This document shows, one piece after another, positions 1-11,906 of a DNA stretch of 64,000 nucleotides. The notes beneath the pieces are model-generated. The model was not told the DNA's origin. It saw only the letters and a program-made list of their open reading frames with translations, and ran no database searches. The stretch's first letter is position 1. Each line of letters begins with the position of its first letter. This DNA comes from Sphaerolaimus hirsutus. Lineage: Eukaryota; Nematoda; Chromadorea; Monhysterida; Sphaerolaimidae. The stretch lies in NCBI GenBank assembly GCA_964036195.1, contig OZ038450.1, forward strand, positions 7,318,701-7,382,700, read 5' to 3'. The translations under genes were made by a program, and so were the position numbers.

Positions 1-381
1 TCAATTCTGCTCCAAGAGACAAAAACAACACAATGGGATGAGCCAATTGAAGATGAATACAGATTGGAAAAACAATGGAAAAATGCCAGAAAACTGAAAA
101 TTGAGCCAGAAAATGGAAAAATGGCCTGGTAAAACGGAAACGGAAAGGTAAAAATTTTTCAGCCGGAAAACGGAAAAATGGGCCGGAAAAACGGAAACGG
201 AAAGGTAAAAAATTTTCAACTGCCGGAAAACGGAAAGGTAAAAATTTTTCGGCTGCCGGAAAACGGAAAACGGAAAGGTAAAAATTTTTCGGCTGCCGGA
301 AAACGGAAAACGGAAAGGTAAAAAATTTTTCTGCGGTAAGGCGGAAACGGAAAACGGAAACGGAAATTTGACACCCTAAGC
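1..381. repeat. Right end of a transposon with GGAAACGG arrays
   Basis: From about 100 to 370 the DNA is a run of purine-rich repeats (CGGAAAACGGAAAGG followed by TAAAAATTTTTC) ending near 379 in GACACCCTA. This resembles the right arm of the hAT-like elements found elsewhere in the window, whose ends read CCCTA and which carry arrays of a simple motif just inside. The left end lies outside the window. Open frames here are translations of the repeat. Confidence 0.5.
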
Positions 382-704
382 TCATCCAACGAGTAGGTGT
401 GAGATCAGTCAAACTTGGCAGTGTGCCATAGTAGAATTTGGTTGAGTAAAAAGCAGCCGGTGAAAATTCATGACAACTGTTAATAATTATTTTTTTTTTC
501 TTGAGAGATTTTTTTGAGATTATATTTAATTATATTTTCCAAAAATTGAAGAGTTTTTTCAATGCTCACCCCGAAGTAGGTATCTCTTAAAAAAATCAAC
601 TTTTTTTATCCAACATAAATAGGTACAAAAACTTTTTTCACAACCTTAATTTTCTACCAACCAAACACCTCTTTACATTGACTTCTCTCACAGCGGCGCC
701 AACG

Positions 705-3700
705 ATGAAGCCTCAACCCCGCACACCTACAATGTTTACTACACCTGCGCGGGACCAGGTGGCAGTCCCAGACCCTATGAAATGCCCTGTAAAATGTCAA
801 ATGTCATGCAAAGTGTCAAAAGTCACGTAAAATGCCCGGTACAAACGTTTGGCACTTTTCTTGACATTTTACATTTTACAGTGCACTTTACAGGGTCTGA
901 GATTGGCACCAGGTGCCTAGCTCCAGCGATCCCAACAATAACACGGACGCTGGCGCCAGCACCAGTGGCCAAAAAGGGGGTATTAATGGCGTCAGGAAGA
1001 GAAAGACTGCCGCGGCTACAGGCGGCGCTATGCAGTGGTCGCCTGACACGGCGCACATGCAGATCACGCAATGTGGATGGTATAATGTGAGGTAGGTAAT
1101 TTATTTGTGGGTGGTTTTCGTTGTTGGTTTTGCTGGTTGAGGAATGAAGTTTTGCTGCACTTGTAATTAGAAAAAATTGTGTTTGTATCAACTCTGAACG
1201 TTTTTAGATTCATGTATACTCGGTGAAAATCACACTTGGTATGTAAACCTACCGTAACCCATCTGAATAATGAACCAAAAATTATAGTCTTTCATCATAA
1301 CATTTCGTTTTTACTATGGAATATTTACGCACGAAATTTATCCCCGGATTTTATTCATTAAATTAGGGTAGGATTCTGCACATACTTTGCTGTCCGCCTA
1401 AATGTCTTTTGTTAACGAACCCCCCAACTTTTCTCATCGCAGCCCGGTGGACGTGTGCGGCTTAGACGAGCTTCCCTACGGTTTCAGCGAACAAGCCATT
1501 GTTTCCGGCTACAGAAGGCCCTATTGCTCCGTTCTCGCCGCTCTGCTATCAGCTATTTACCCGTTGAACAATGAAACTATAAACTTCTGGACGCACTTCA
1601 TTCCATTTTGGTACTTTGCCCGAATGCTGTTCACTTATTGGGTGGACGACGCTTTCAGGGCGGACCCGTATCACTGGCCATTTTTGGTGGGTTTTTCTGG
1701 TTGGAAATTTGTGTGTCGTGCGTAAATGCAATGTGTGCTACCATATCAGGGGTCTCCAAAATTTAGGCCTACGCGGGGGCTGGATAGATAGCAAATCGCT
1801 CCTCCGGGGGGATAGATAGCTGAAAATTTTTCTGGGGGGGGGCTGGCGGGTGCACAATGTATAGCAGGGCCGTATCCAGGGGGGGGGCGGGGGGGGCTGC
1901 AGCCCCCCCCCTCTCGGGGCGAGACCAAAAAATGACAGGAAAATGTGACTTTTTCAACGTCAGCGTAAAAAAATTTGCGCGCAAGCGCGCATTCTTCACC
2001 AGACATAAGGTATTATCATCAGATTTGCTCCATGTGGGCACAAATCATTATAAATACACTCAATGTTGTGTTTTTTTGCTGTTTTGCATGTATATTTACA
2101 TACAAATACAGCATTCCATGGCGCTGACGCCAACGCCAATGGCGCCATGGCGTGGCGCCTACTAATGGCGCCAGCGCCATGGCGCCATTCCGCCACTATG
2201 TAGCTAAAATTTTAGGGGGGGGGGGCTGAGCCCCCCCCCCTCGCCGGCCTCCGTAAACAAGCAGCCCCCCCCGCTCAAAAATCCTGGATACGTCCCTGAT
2301 GTATAGGCTTTTTCAAGGTTAAGAAGGCAGAAAGGGGAAAAAATCGCTAATAATCCGTTAAAAGTAGCCAAACGTAGGTTTAAAATGGCTAAAAATAGGT
2401 ATATAACCATGTATATAGCCGGAAAGCACGATTTTGAAGGTGAAAAACTATAAAAAGGTGCGAACATTAGTGATTTTGAGCGAAAATTAGGGCAAAATTT
2501 CCCAAAAACCACTCCAGATAGATAGATAGCTGAGCGATTTGGGGGGGGGGGGTCTTTTGGGGTAGTAGCCAAAAATTTTGCCTCGGGATAGATAGATAGC
2601 TGAGCGGCCTCCGGGATAGATAGATAGCTGGCCGATTTGGGGGGGGGCAGCCCCCCCTAGGATACCCCTGTACCATATTTTTTGAATAAGGTAGCGTGAA
2701 AAATTGCGCACCAAGTTCACTGAAAGTGGGAGCAACTTTATCTGATGAGAAATTTTTTATGTCTGTTCGTTTATTCAGATGAAGTATGGTAGATTTCGTT
2801 GTAAGGTGTACCATCAGTAGACCACCGTATTTGCTTGAATTGTTCCTCGTTTGAATAATTTCCCCTCGAATAATTCCCCGTCCTGTAAGACGAGTGAGTA
2901 AATAATAATTTCCCCTTGAATCATTCCCCCTTGAAGTAATTTGATCAATTTTGTTGTGCCCAATTTTAGCAAAAATTGCACTTTATTGCGTAAATAAGCA
3001 ATTTCGCCACATGAGTTGAATGATAGCAACATGCTTGAAAATTTTGATCAAAGCATAATTCCCCCTCGAATAGTCCCCTCTTCAAAAACTCAAATGAAAT
3101 AATAATTCCCCAGGGGGATTATTCAAGCAAATACGGTATACTAGAAGTGCCCTCTGTCGCCGCAGGTGTACCTGTGTACCGTGTGCACCTGGCCACTGGT
3201 GAGCTCCATGGCGCACCTGCTGAACGTGCTGTCGCTCAAAGCCAGGCACCTGGCTTACTTCTGCGACTACGCCAGTCTCAGCTGGTATTCGATGGGCTGC
3301 GGGCTGGCCTATCACGCCTACAGCTTTGACAGGTTGAGACAGTTTTGGGGGGCGGTTTGGGTGGAAATATATATTTAAATATTATTATATAATATTCAAA
3401 TATATAAAAATATAATATTCATATTCATATTTTTATAATTCATATTTTCATATATAAGACTATATAAGAATATAATATAATAAAAATATAAGCTTCGAAT
3501 ATATATAAATTCATATATAAAATAATATTTGAAGTTGGCAATGTAGGCGATTCTTTGATTCGGCGCTGTCGATCTACTTCCCGTGGCTGGCGGCCGCCTC
3601 GTCGATTTTGTGCGTCCTGTGCGCATGTTCCAGCCGTCTCATGGACAGGCGGCACTTCTGGCGCAGGAAATTTCTCAGGTCAGTGCACCTAGACACAATC

Positions 3701-6590
3701 CCATACAGGTCCAGTGATCGTGGTTTTTAAACTTTTTTGTATAAAAAAAAACTTTTGAAAAAAACCCTTGGCCATCCCTAGTACATACTTACTAATGCAT
3801 ACATAAATATGTGTGCTACCTGTTTGAAAATGCATACTTCCTTAAAGGTGGAGTTACACCATAATGACAAATAAGAGGTGAAACGACAAAAACTCAAACA
3901 ACAAATTTTTCGCAAAAATTTATGTGCGGGATGTTAAATTCGACTATGTATGAAAAATGGTCCGCCGACAAATCAATTTCAGGTTTACGCCGTAAAATAC
4001 ATTTGTCATGTTTTGAGCAAGTTTTGAACATGAATTTTGATTAAAAACCCTTGAAAACATGAAAATAACGTATTTTTGGTCATCTTTTATTTGTCGTTTC
4101 ACCTAGTTATTTGTCGTTATGCTGTAACTCCACCTTTACCTATAAAAATGTATCTAATTCGCCAGTGACCACCTTTCACCGGGCATGCACTGATACGCAC
4201 ACGTGCCCGATACGCACATATGCCCGTTTTTTTCGTTTGACACTTTTTCAAGTGATTTTCAGATATGAGTAAAGTGAAAAAAAGTTGCGCAATGACATTA
4301 GTAAACTTTTTCACTTCACTCATATCTGAAAATCACTTGAAAATGTGTCAAATGAAAAACAGTGAAAAATGGCTATTTTTCACTGTTTGTTTTCACTTGA
4401 CACATTTTCAAGTGATTTTCAGATATGAGTGAAGTGAAAAAAGTTCACTCATGTCATTGCGCAACTTTTTTTCACTTTACTCATATCTGAAAATCACTTG
4501 AAAAAGTGTCACGTGAAAAAAACGGGCATATGTGCGTATCGGGCACGTGTGCGTATCAGGCCTGCCCCCCTTTCACCAACCCACCCTGTATTCAGGTCGA
4601 TCGCGTTCGTGCTGCCGTACATGTTGGTCAACAGCGCGCTGTTCGTGCGCATCTGGTGGCACTCTACGCACCACGACCCCGCCTCCACGCCCACCGCGAT
4701 CTCGTCCCACCGCAGGCAATTCATGTCCACTGCGATCGCCTTCTTCATTTATAAGTGATTTGCGCTTAATTCAAGGACGTATCCAGGGGGGGGGCGGGGG
4801 GGGCTGCAGCCCCCCCCCCCCCCCTTCCCGGGGTGAGACCCAAAAAGTCCCGGAAAATGCATATTTTCCTATATATTTTTCCGATGTTTCTAAAAAATTT
4901 TGCGCGCAAGCGCGCAATTTCTTCCCCATGCATTGTATTTTCAACGGATCGGCCCCTGCGAACCAATATCCTCGGAAATAAACACATTTTTGCGAATTTC
5001 ACTGCATATGTATGCATTTTTACATACATATAAAGCGGCTCCTGGCGCTGGCGCCAACGCCAATAGCGCCATGGCGTGACGCCTTTGTATGGCGCTAGCG
5101 CCAAAACGCATTTCCGTCCCTATATAGGGAAAAAATTTAGGGGGGGGGGCTGAGCCCCCCCCGTTCGACGGCCCCCGTAAACAAGCAGCCCCCCCGCTCA
5201 AAAATCCTGGATACGTCCCTGGCTTAATTGTCTAGTATTTTTCTAAAAGTATTAGAATCTATCTAGGTAGTTCTACTATTTATCTAAATGTACCGTATTT
5301 GCTCGAATAATTCAGCGTGGGAATTAAATTGACGTCAGATTTTTTGAGGGGAGAACTATTCAAGGTTTGATACTTCGTCAAAATTTTCAAGCACGTTCCT
5401 ATCAAGCATGTCTCTATCGATCTTCTCAGTTAATCACAAAATAACAAAAAAATGTATCATATGCCTAAAGGGGGACATTACATTTAGCTCACTCATCTAA
5501 CAGGGGGTACTATTCAAGCAACTACGGTATTTTCAATGTCATTTTCTATTCCGCTAGCTCTAGGTTGCTGTAGATACGTTCGTTATTCGGCCGTCGACGT
5601 TCACAAATATTTCCTCGGCTCGCAGCACGCACATGCCCGAGCGGCTGGCGCCCGGTTCCTTCGACATGCTCGGCAACTCGCACCAGCTGTTCCACGTGTG
5701 CGGCGTCGCTGCTACGTATTACCAGATGCATGTGAGTCTTTTGACGCATGCGTATTTTAATAACGGTCAAGTTTGCTCAATATTTTAATTTTCTGGACAT
5801 GTTGTCTTGGTGACCAGTTTTTCAAGCGAAGTGTTCGGGTTAGATTAAGAAGGGAAATTGTGATGAAAAGCGGCGCTCAAGCAACCTCATTAAATCATTA
5901 AATCGACAGTGAATACAGCGGTCTGCCGGAAGGAATAGTGTATTTTAGTTATTCAATAAATGTAATGCAATAGAAGTCTCAAGTTTCAAAATCTGACACT
6001 TAAAAAAATGAGCAAGTGACATTGGAAATTTTTTGAAAATTGTGACAAATTTTTGCGCGTTTAACTCAAATCCCGCAAATTTGTTGTTGTCGACCTTTAG
6101 AAGTCTACGCCTCAATTGTAAAACTTGTAAAATGACCGCTCGTCGACCGCAGGCGATCGTGGACGACCTGCTACACCGTCGATCGTTCTTCGAGCTTCTA
6201 GCGCACCCCACGGTTACCATGCGTCGCGCCGGTCAGGCAGCAGTCCCACACCCTGTAAAGAGTTCTGTAACATGTCAAATGTCAAGTGGCAAGTGTCACA
6301 ATTCATGTAAAATGCCCTGCAAAATGGCAAACGCGTTGACATGACATGGCAATCACATGACTTTTGACACTGCATGACATTTGACATTTCACAGGGCTCT
6401 TTACAGGGTCTGGGACTGGCACCAGACCGACATCATCGTGTGCGTGCTCGTGCTACTGGCTAATCTGGCACTGGTCGCGCACTTCATACAGAGGCCGCAG
6501 GCTAAGTCGAACGAAGTTGTGTACAGGGGGTCACTGCCGAGCGACGAGAGGCTTCCTCAGGATAGTTCGGACAGTGTGAAAAAGGAGTGA
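705..6590 (+). CDS. PAQR family, membrane progestin receptor-like seven-pass protein (9 exons)
   Basis: Coding exons 705-758, 913-1091, 1443-1686, 3166-3332, 3547-3678, 4596-4754, 5626-5731, 6153-6236 and 6426-6590 join in frame to 1,290 nt (429 aa). Family marks seen: VSGYRRP at residues 98-104, NNET with WTHFIPFW at 120-134, SSMAH at 172-176 and SHQLFH at 330-335. In this family three histidines (here H176, H331, H335, matching the adiponectin-receptor spacing) bind zinc within the membrane bundle. Known members respond to progestins or lipids, or act as ceramidase-like hydrolases. The NNET/WTHF signature favours the class II (mPR) branch. Residues 1-80 form a low-complexity N-terminus. The first exon follows an acceptor at 691-693 and its frame is open back to it, so an upstream start is possible. 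Two introns (759-912, 6237-6425) are single transposons, and the latter needs a GC donor. Family assignment is confident; ligand is not known. Confidence 0.9.
759..912 (+). mobile_element. Introner: transposon forming PAQR intron 1
   Basis: The 154-bp intron is the element itself: GTGGCAGTCCCAGACCC at the donor, AGGGTCTGAGATTGGCACCAG region at the acceptor, with inverted repeats in between. The 8-mer ACCAGGTG occurs exactly on both sides (754-761 and 908-915), as a target-site duplication would. The two copies of AGGT in it supply the donor GT and the acceptor AG. Removing the segment restores frame (residues ARDQ then VPSSS). Confidence 0.85.
1865..2298. mobile_element. hAT-like element, CAGGGMCGTATCCAGG family, 434 bp
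   Basis: It lies in PAQR intron 3. The ends are CAGGGCCGTATCCAGG and CCTGGATACGTCCCTG, flanked by the perfect 8-bp duplication ATGTATAG (1857-1864 and 2299-2306). The body has G/C runs, a TTGCGCGCAAGCGCGC palindrome and nested GGCGCCATGGCGCC palindromes. Five full copies occur in the window. No transposase is encoded, so it is non-autonomous. Confidence 0.85.
2821..3138. mobile_element. MITE-like element, ACCGTATTTGCTTGAATAAT family
   Basis: It sits in PAQR intron 3, just before exon 4. It starts with ACCGTATTTGCTTGAAT and ends with the reverse complement ATTCAAGCAAATACGGTA. The interior is AT-rich with CCCC-TTGAATAAT repeats and has no coding capacity. About ten copies lie in this window, several filling most of a short intron. 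Confidence 0.75.
3843..4138. mobile_element. MITE with TTAAAGGTGGAGTTACA inverted ends
   Basis: A 296-bp element in PAQR intron 5. The first bases, AAAGGTGGAGTTACA, recur inverted at the end as TGTAACTCCACCTTT. A subterminal AATGACAAATAA is mirrored as TTATTTGTCGTT. It is non-coding and appears once here. Confidence 0.7.
4189..4561. repeat. Double foldback (nested inverted repeats)
   Basis: Outer arms of about 110 bp (from 4189, starting near ATACGCACACGTGCCCGA) recur inverted up to 4561. Inside them a second inverted repeat (about 4298-4448) is built from GAAAATCACTTGAAAA-type sequence and centres on AGTGAAAAATGGC. The block ends about 35 bp before the PAQR exon at 4596. Confidence 0.8.
4772..5221. 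mobile_element. hAT-like element, CARGGACGTATCCAGG family, 450 bp
   Basis: It starts 17 bp after the donor of PAQR exon 4596-4754. The perfect 8-bp duplication GCTTAATT occupies 4764-4771 and 5222-5229. It has the same ends and body as the copy at 1865-2298. Confidence 0.85.
5291..5529. mobile_element. MITE-like element, TACCGTATTTGC family
   Basis: It starts TACCGTATTTGCTCGAATAA and ends inverted as TATTCAAGCAACTACGGTA. It lies in the PAQR intron before exon 5626-5731 and is non-coding. Confidence 0.7.
6237..6425 (+). mobile_element. Introner: transposon forming PAQR intron 8 (GC-AG)
   Basis: This is the same family as 759-912: GCAGTCCCACACCCTGTAAA at the left, mirrored by TTTACAGGGTCTGGGACTGGC at the right. 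The only junction that keeps frame is CAG then GCAGCAG at the donor and GGCACCAG at the acceptor (residues AGQ then TDII). This implies a GC-AG intron. The flanking repeat is short (CAGG at the left, CAGA at the right), consistent with an older or altered insertion. Confidence 0.75.
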
Positions 6591-7277
6591 GTGGTTGATG
6601 GGGTCTAATTATACTGGACAAGTTTAACGCTATACAATGAATAATACCATATTTTGATGAATAAGGTCACGTAAAAATTGTGCACCAAATTAACTGAACG
6701 TTTGAGCAATATGATGTGTCGACAAAATTTTATGTGTGTTCGTTTATTCAGATGGAATATGATCGATTTCATTGTAAAGCGTCTCGTCAGTTGCGAGTTG
6801 ACAAGTGTTACATATGTGTTCGGTAGAGTGACACGTCAACGTAGAACTGTAAATTCAATTACCTGTCGTATAAATTATCAACTTTTATTAACACTTAGCC
6901 TCTTTGATGGTGGCATGTCAACTATTTATGTGATCGAAGAGATAACTATGGGTTGAAGCAATATTAGACAACTATGTTTGATGAGAGACTCGGTTGGGTA
7001 CTCATAATAATAATTGTGGTCTGTTTGCCGCCCTAGCAGCCTTTTTACCTGATTTTTAAATCCGTGTTTACTGGTTCCTTTCATTTCACTTTACGCATAC
7101 GAAAAAGCTTGATGAAAATTATTTGCCTTCGATTATTGTTGATGCATTGGTTACTGTTCTTTACTTCGTCCACGGTGCATCCACTATTCTCCCTCTCTTT
7201 GTTGTGCTATTTTTCAGAGATCGTCTAGTTTTGCATCTACTCATTTTTTAGCCCCTAGTCCAGAGTTTATTATTACC
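6591..7277. other. 3' flank of the PAQR gene
   Basis: AT-rich sequence after the stop codon. It holds the presumed 3' UTR. No convincing exon, RNA gene or repeat boundary was recognised. Open frames here are short and unrelated to known families. Confidence 0.4.
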
Positions 7278-7548
7278 TACCGTATTTCCTCGAAATACCC
7301 CCCCCCCTCGAAATACCGCCCCCCCCCCCTCAAAATGGACACTATGAATTTGTGGTCCGGGAAATGCATAACAGACGTTCAAAACACTTACTGTGTTACG
7401 TTAGATCATCGTTTATACCATCTACATCCTTATATAAGGCTGTAAAAACTTATAAATGGTGGTTATTGTTTCATTTTTCACGTTTTTCTATCAAAATTTT
7501 CACTGTGAAAACATCAACCCTCGTGGGTTAATTCGAGGAAATACGGTA
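7278..7548. mobile_element. MITE-like element, TACCGTATTTCCTCGAAATA variant
   Basis: It starts TACCGTATTTCCTCGAAATA with C-runs and ends TTCGAGGAAATACGGTA. This CCTCGAAATA subfamily differs from the GCTTGAATAA subfamily but has the same outer TACCGTATT. Confidence 0.7.
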
Positions 7549-8469
7549 CATAAATAGTCAATAGTTGTTTTTGTTGGTTTCCGAGAGTTTTCCAAACTTA
7601 AGTAAATGCCCCCCTAGCGTCACTTTTCTTTCGTTATTTGTTATCGGATACTAGTTATATCATTTAAAGTCGGCAGACATATCGCCCTAAAAACATTTGC
7701 GTCAGCCTCTCCAGTGGAGAGTGCATGACGTTTTATTGCGTCGCAATATTTTAAGGACTGGAACAGATCGGGTCACGTATGAGAACTTGGCCCACATCCC
7801 AGTTTACAGTTGCGTATTATACGAATTAGAGTTAAAGCTCAAAGTAAGCTGAAAATCGTTTAAATTTGCTACACTTTAAATTTGCTAATTTCCACCTTTA
7901 TAATCGCTGCTATTGTTTATATACATGGTTATATAGCTAGTGTTAGCGTTTTTTATTCATATTCAGTACGGATTTCGAAATTTTGGCCGGCTGCCAAGTT
8001 CTCATACGGGACTCTCCCATGGGAACGGAGCCAACGAACAAAAAAATAAAACGTTAAAACGGTAGGTTAAACGGTCGAATTCTTTCGCTTGCAACGATCA
8101 ACGTTGAAAATGTAGGGATAAATATGGCATGACACGCACGGACGCGACGAAACGTTCATTTTTCTTTTAAATTTATTTTCTTTTTCAATTCCGAGCGTCC
8201 GGGTGATACACAAGTTTCGAGTTCGCTCTATTCACGAGCGAATTCTAACTCTCCGATTTTGTAGGATGAAATGTCCGCCGACTTTACTATTAATTTAAAC
8301 CAATTTCAAGTATTTTATTCCACTCATTTCACACACATAACTGATGAGCTTCATCAACTATCAGCTAATATTTATGTTGCCGATAGTGGGTCAACTTTAC
8401 AGCTTGGAAACGTATTTTTCATTACCATTTTTTTTCGAATAAGATCCCCTTGAATACCCCCCTCCCAGT

Positions 8470-9631
8470 TAACGATGGCAAACAGTCGGGAAAAAAGTAT
8501 TTAAATTTTTAAGTGTTTTTTTCTGAAATGAATTTTCGAATTTTCGAATTTTTCTCCAAAATAATTTTCGAATTTCGAATTTAATTTTCGAATTTTCGAA
8601 TCTTTTTTGGCAATTTTCGAATTTTTTTGGCTATTTTTCGAATTTTTTAAAATAATTTTCGAATTTTTTTTGAAGAATATTGAATCTGAAGCTTAAAACA
8701 CAGAATTTGGACTGTTTTAATGTTTTGATAATTTTTTTAACCTTATTTTCACCATAATTAGGCATTAAAAATGGTGGAAGGAAGGAGTTATGGGGACCAG
8801 TGTGCTGCATTGCGTGTTTGCACATTGGCTCTACACACACTAGTTTTCATGGTGACTTGGGTGAATACTGAAATTACGTCATGGCAACATTTAGGTTACT
8901 GTATGCTAGTGTATGCTAAATGTGTTTTTGTTTTCAAATTTTTTAATTTAAACTTTCATTAGTTGAAATTAAATTGAATCATCCCACTGTGATGATTAAT
9001 TTACATTTAAAAAATTGTCAGTTTTCACTCGTGGTGTGAAAAGCGCCGGAACTTTGACGCCAAGCGCTATGGCGCGTTTTTGACCCCTAGCGCCAATCGC
9101 CAATGGCGCCAGAGCAAAGTGCCAGAAGCGCCATGGCGCGTTTTGCTTTGGCAGTAGCGCCAGGCGCCAGCGCCATGGCGCTTTTACATGACAAGTTTTC
9201 ACTGAAGTCATGGTGAAAACTAGTGTGTGAGGCACAATGCGGCTTCATTTTCCCTGGGGCTGAATGTCTTCCAAAAAACACATGTCAGACACAACAAATA
9301 TTCAATTTTCATGACATGGAAGCCAGAAAATTTTTGTCAGCACACGTGAAAGTGTAAACGCCGCTTAACTTTTCCCTTTTTCATACGCGCCGCGTATCGA
9401 TTGTCGATTTATTTCACACGTTGAACTTAAGAGTGTATTTTTGCATTGAATTCCCTGAAAAATTCGAAAACTATTTTCGAATTTTTGAATTTTCGAATTT
9501 TCGAATTTTTTTAAAAATAAATCGATTTTTAAGTGTTTTTTCTAGGGGTGAAATAAAAATTCGAAAATTCCAAAAAAATTCGAAAATTCGAAAATGTTTT
9601 CGAATTTTCGAATCTTTTTTTGCCATCGTTA
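8470..9631. mobile_element. hAT-like element with AATTCG arrays, TAACGATGGCAAA ends
   Basis: It is bounded by TAACGATGGCAAA and TTTGCCATCGTTA, with the exact 8-bp duplication CTCCCAGT at 8462-8469 and 9632-9639. Just inside both ends are arrays of TTTTCGAATTTTCGAA. The interior (about 8826-9232) carries a second inverted-repeat element with ACACACTAGTTTTCA ends and GGCGCCA palindromes. The whole is inserted into a degenerate TACCGTATTT-family copy (remnants from about 8430 and to about 10020). Confidence 0.85.
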
Positions 9632-9910
9632 CTCCCAGTTGAATACCCCCTCCCAATTGAATAACCCCCTCCTTGAAAAACCCCTTTGAAAAATCCCCCG
9701 ATTGATAAACTCCCATGTCGGCCGAGTAAGCAAAAATTCCCAGTTGAAAAAATCCCCTTATGTGATGGGTGGAAACGATATTGCAAAGATTAAAATACAT
9801 TTATTAAGACGGACATACAGATCAAAAAAGCCACTCTTAGGCTGATTTATCGAATGTAAATGCAGTGCGTGTCTGAAACAAAAAAAAACACAAAAAAATG
9901 TTAGCATATG

Positions 9911-9936
9911 GCAGCAGCAGCAGCAGCAGCAGCAGC
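9911..9936. repeat. CAG trinucleotide microsatellite
   Basis: About eight perfect GCA/CAG units in non-coding DNA, after the nested element at 8470-9631. The reverse frame reads a run of cysteines and is not a gene. Confidence 0.85.
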
Positions 9937-10771
9937 TACACAATTCTGAAGAAAAAGCAACCCCCTCAAAGACTCTGACGAAAAAATAACTCCCCTGGGG
10001 TCTTATTCAAAGATGCACGGTAGTCAAAAAGCTAGTACAACCCAAAAGTAGGTTGAATGTCAATTAAGATAAAATAAATAGGTAGCTTGAAAATGGTCAT
10101 TCGGTTGTTTGTGGTGCCGCGTCTCAAAATGATGCTTTTGAATGATCGAGACAAAAACGTCGCCAGTAGCGTTGAGTTACCGTCGAAAATTTCACTTTGT
10201 GAGGTGTTTACTCGAATTGCGGGAATTTTTGTCAAGTTGTTGGGGTCGGGTTACAGAAACTGGTGTTGCGAACCCTGACTGATAAACTGACCAACATTAT
10301 TTAGCATAACGGGAACGTTTTTTTCGTTGAAATTTTCGATTTATAAAATCCGTGTGTGATCACGTGGGTGTCTTAGCATTGTGAATAGGTAACTCTTTGT
10401 TGAGTATTCTGCTGCCCATTCCGTTAATTTTTTGCACAGATGTATTTGTTCAGTCTGTGCACGTAAATGATATAATAATTCAATTGTTGTATCGTATAAT
10501 TTTATTGAAATCATCAATGAATTGGAAGCAATTCCTTCCACGAAATTAACGCCAACTTCATTCGTACCATTGCATCAAAGTGTGGCAAATGCATATTTAC
10601 TTATCGAAATAGAAACTCGGAACAAATGAATGCTTAATTGATAATAATGACTAGTCTGTACAGGGTTAGGCGCACGGTGTGAGAAAAGTATATAACAAAG
10701 AAAGTCCACATACATCAATACATTAGGACGTGATGTTGAGAAATGAGTAAAGTAGATTATGCTATAATGTG

Positions 10772-11526
10772 CCTGCGCACACTAGTTTTCACAGGAAATT
10801 TCGAAAACTCACAAATCAGTCTAGAACGCATTTGAGTTTTCCACGATGAGGTGGCCGTCAACTACAGTTGACGGACATTAAAAATGACTCATTGTGGAAA
10901 ACTCAAACACGTTCAAAGCTCATTTGTTAGTTTTCGAAATTTCGTGTGATAACTAGTGTGCGCAGGGCCAATGGCGCTGCGCACACTAGTACACCACCGA
11001 AATTTGGAAAACTCGTAAATCGGTTTTGAACACATTTAAGTTAACCACAATGAGGAGTCTGTCAACTACTGTTGTCGGCGATCAAAAATAATTCATTCTA
11101 GTAAACTCGAAAGCGTTCAAAACAGATTTATGAGTTTCCTAACTTTTGATGGTGCACTAGTGTGCGTGGCCCCAATGGCCCTACACACGCTAGTTGACAT
11201 CGACACCAAATGTCAACTGGGTCCCAGCCCAATTCAAAGGTTGTATTTGAACGTCGTTCGTCGGCTCATCAGCAAGCTTTGTATTGGGATGGCCAATACA
11301 GGGCAATTTTTTACATAATCGATGTATTGGTCCTGCGCACACTAGTTTTCACACGTAATTTGGAAAACTAATAAATGAGCTTTAAACGTGTTTGAATTTT
11401 CCACAACGAGTCATTTTTAATCTCCGTCAACTGTAGTTGACGGGCACCTCATTGTAGAAAACTCAAATGCGTTCTAAGCTGATTTGTGAGTTTTCGAAAT
11501 TTCGTGTGAAAACTAGTGTGCGCAGG
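10772..11526. repeat. Cluster of three hairpin elements with GCGCACACTAGT ends
   Basis: Three elements of about 190 bp (10772-10966, 10976-11170, 11332-11526) each start CTGCGCACACTAGT and end ACTAGTGTGCG. Each is nearly palindromic throughout, centred on a CAACTGCAGTTGACGG-like core. A half copy of a related CACACGCTAGTTGACA element lies at 11178-11320. None is coding. Further copies are at 15683-15870, 20485-20670 and 32519-32713, all in fat introns. Confidence 0.8.
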
Positions 11527-11906
11527 CACAATATGTGCCCATGTTCGGATGGCCTGAAACGGTATTTAAGTTTACACGACACGTTTGACGGGCGAAAGCC
11601 TTGAATCTGACCCGAATCTCTAATTTCAGATACGGATCGGGCTGTCCGAAAAATATGTCGGCTGATAGAAATTTGTACATATCCTTCCTGGTAAAGTTTC
11701 AAGTTTTCAGACATTTAAAAACTAATTCTGGCCATCTAAACACGGGAAGTAAAGCTTTTTGAGGGCAGTAGCGCTGAGTATGTTCACGGGTGCGAACACG
11801 TGGTAAAGCGAAGGGAACGGTAATAATACGGAGTATCATTGGCAATTATTGTCCACTGAGTGTTTACAATCGAAATAAATACATAAACACACACGAAATA
11901 AAAACT

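Noticed and set aside
100..370. Regularly repeated GGAAACGG units as a possible CRISPR or satellite array
   Set aside because: The unit spacing is irregular, there are no unique spacers, and the run ends in a transposon-like CCCTA terminus.
9758..9943. Polycysteine reverse frame at the CAG repeat
   Set aside because: It is a microsatellite in non-coding DNA.
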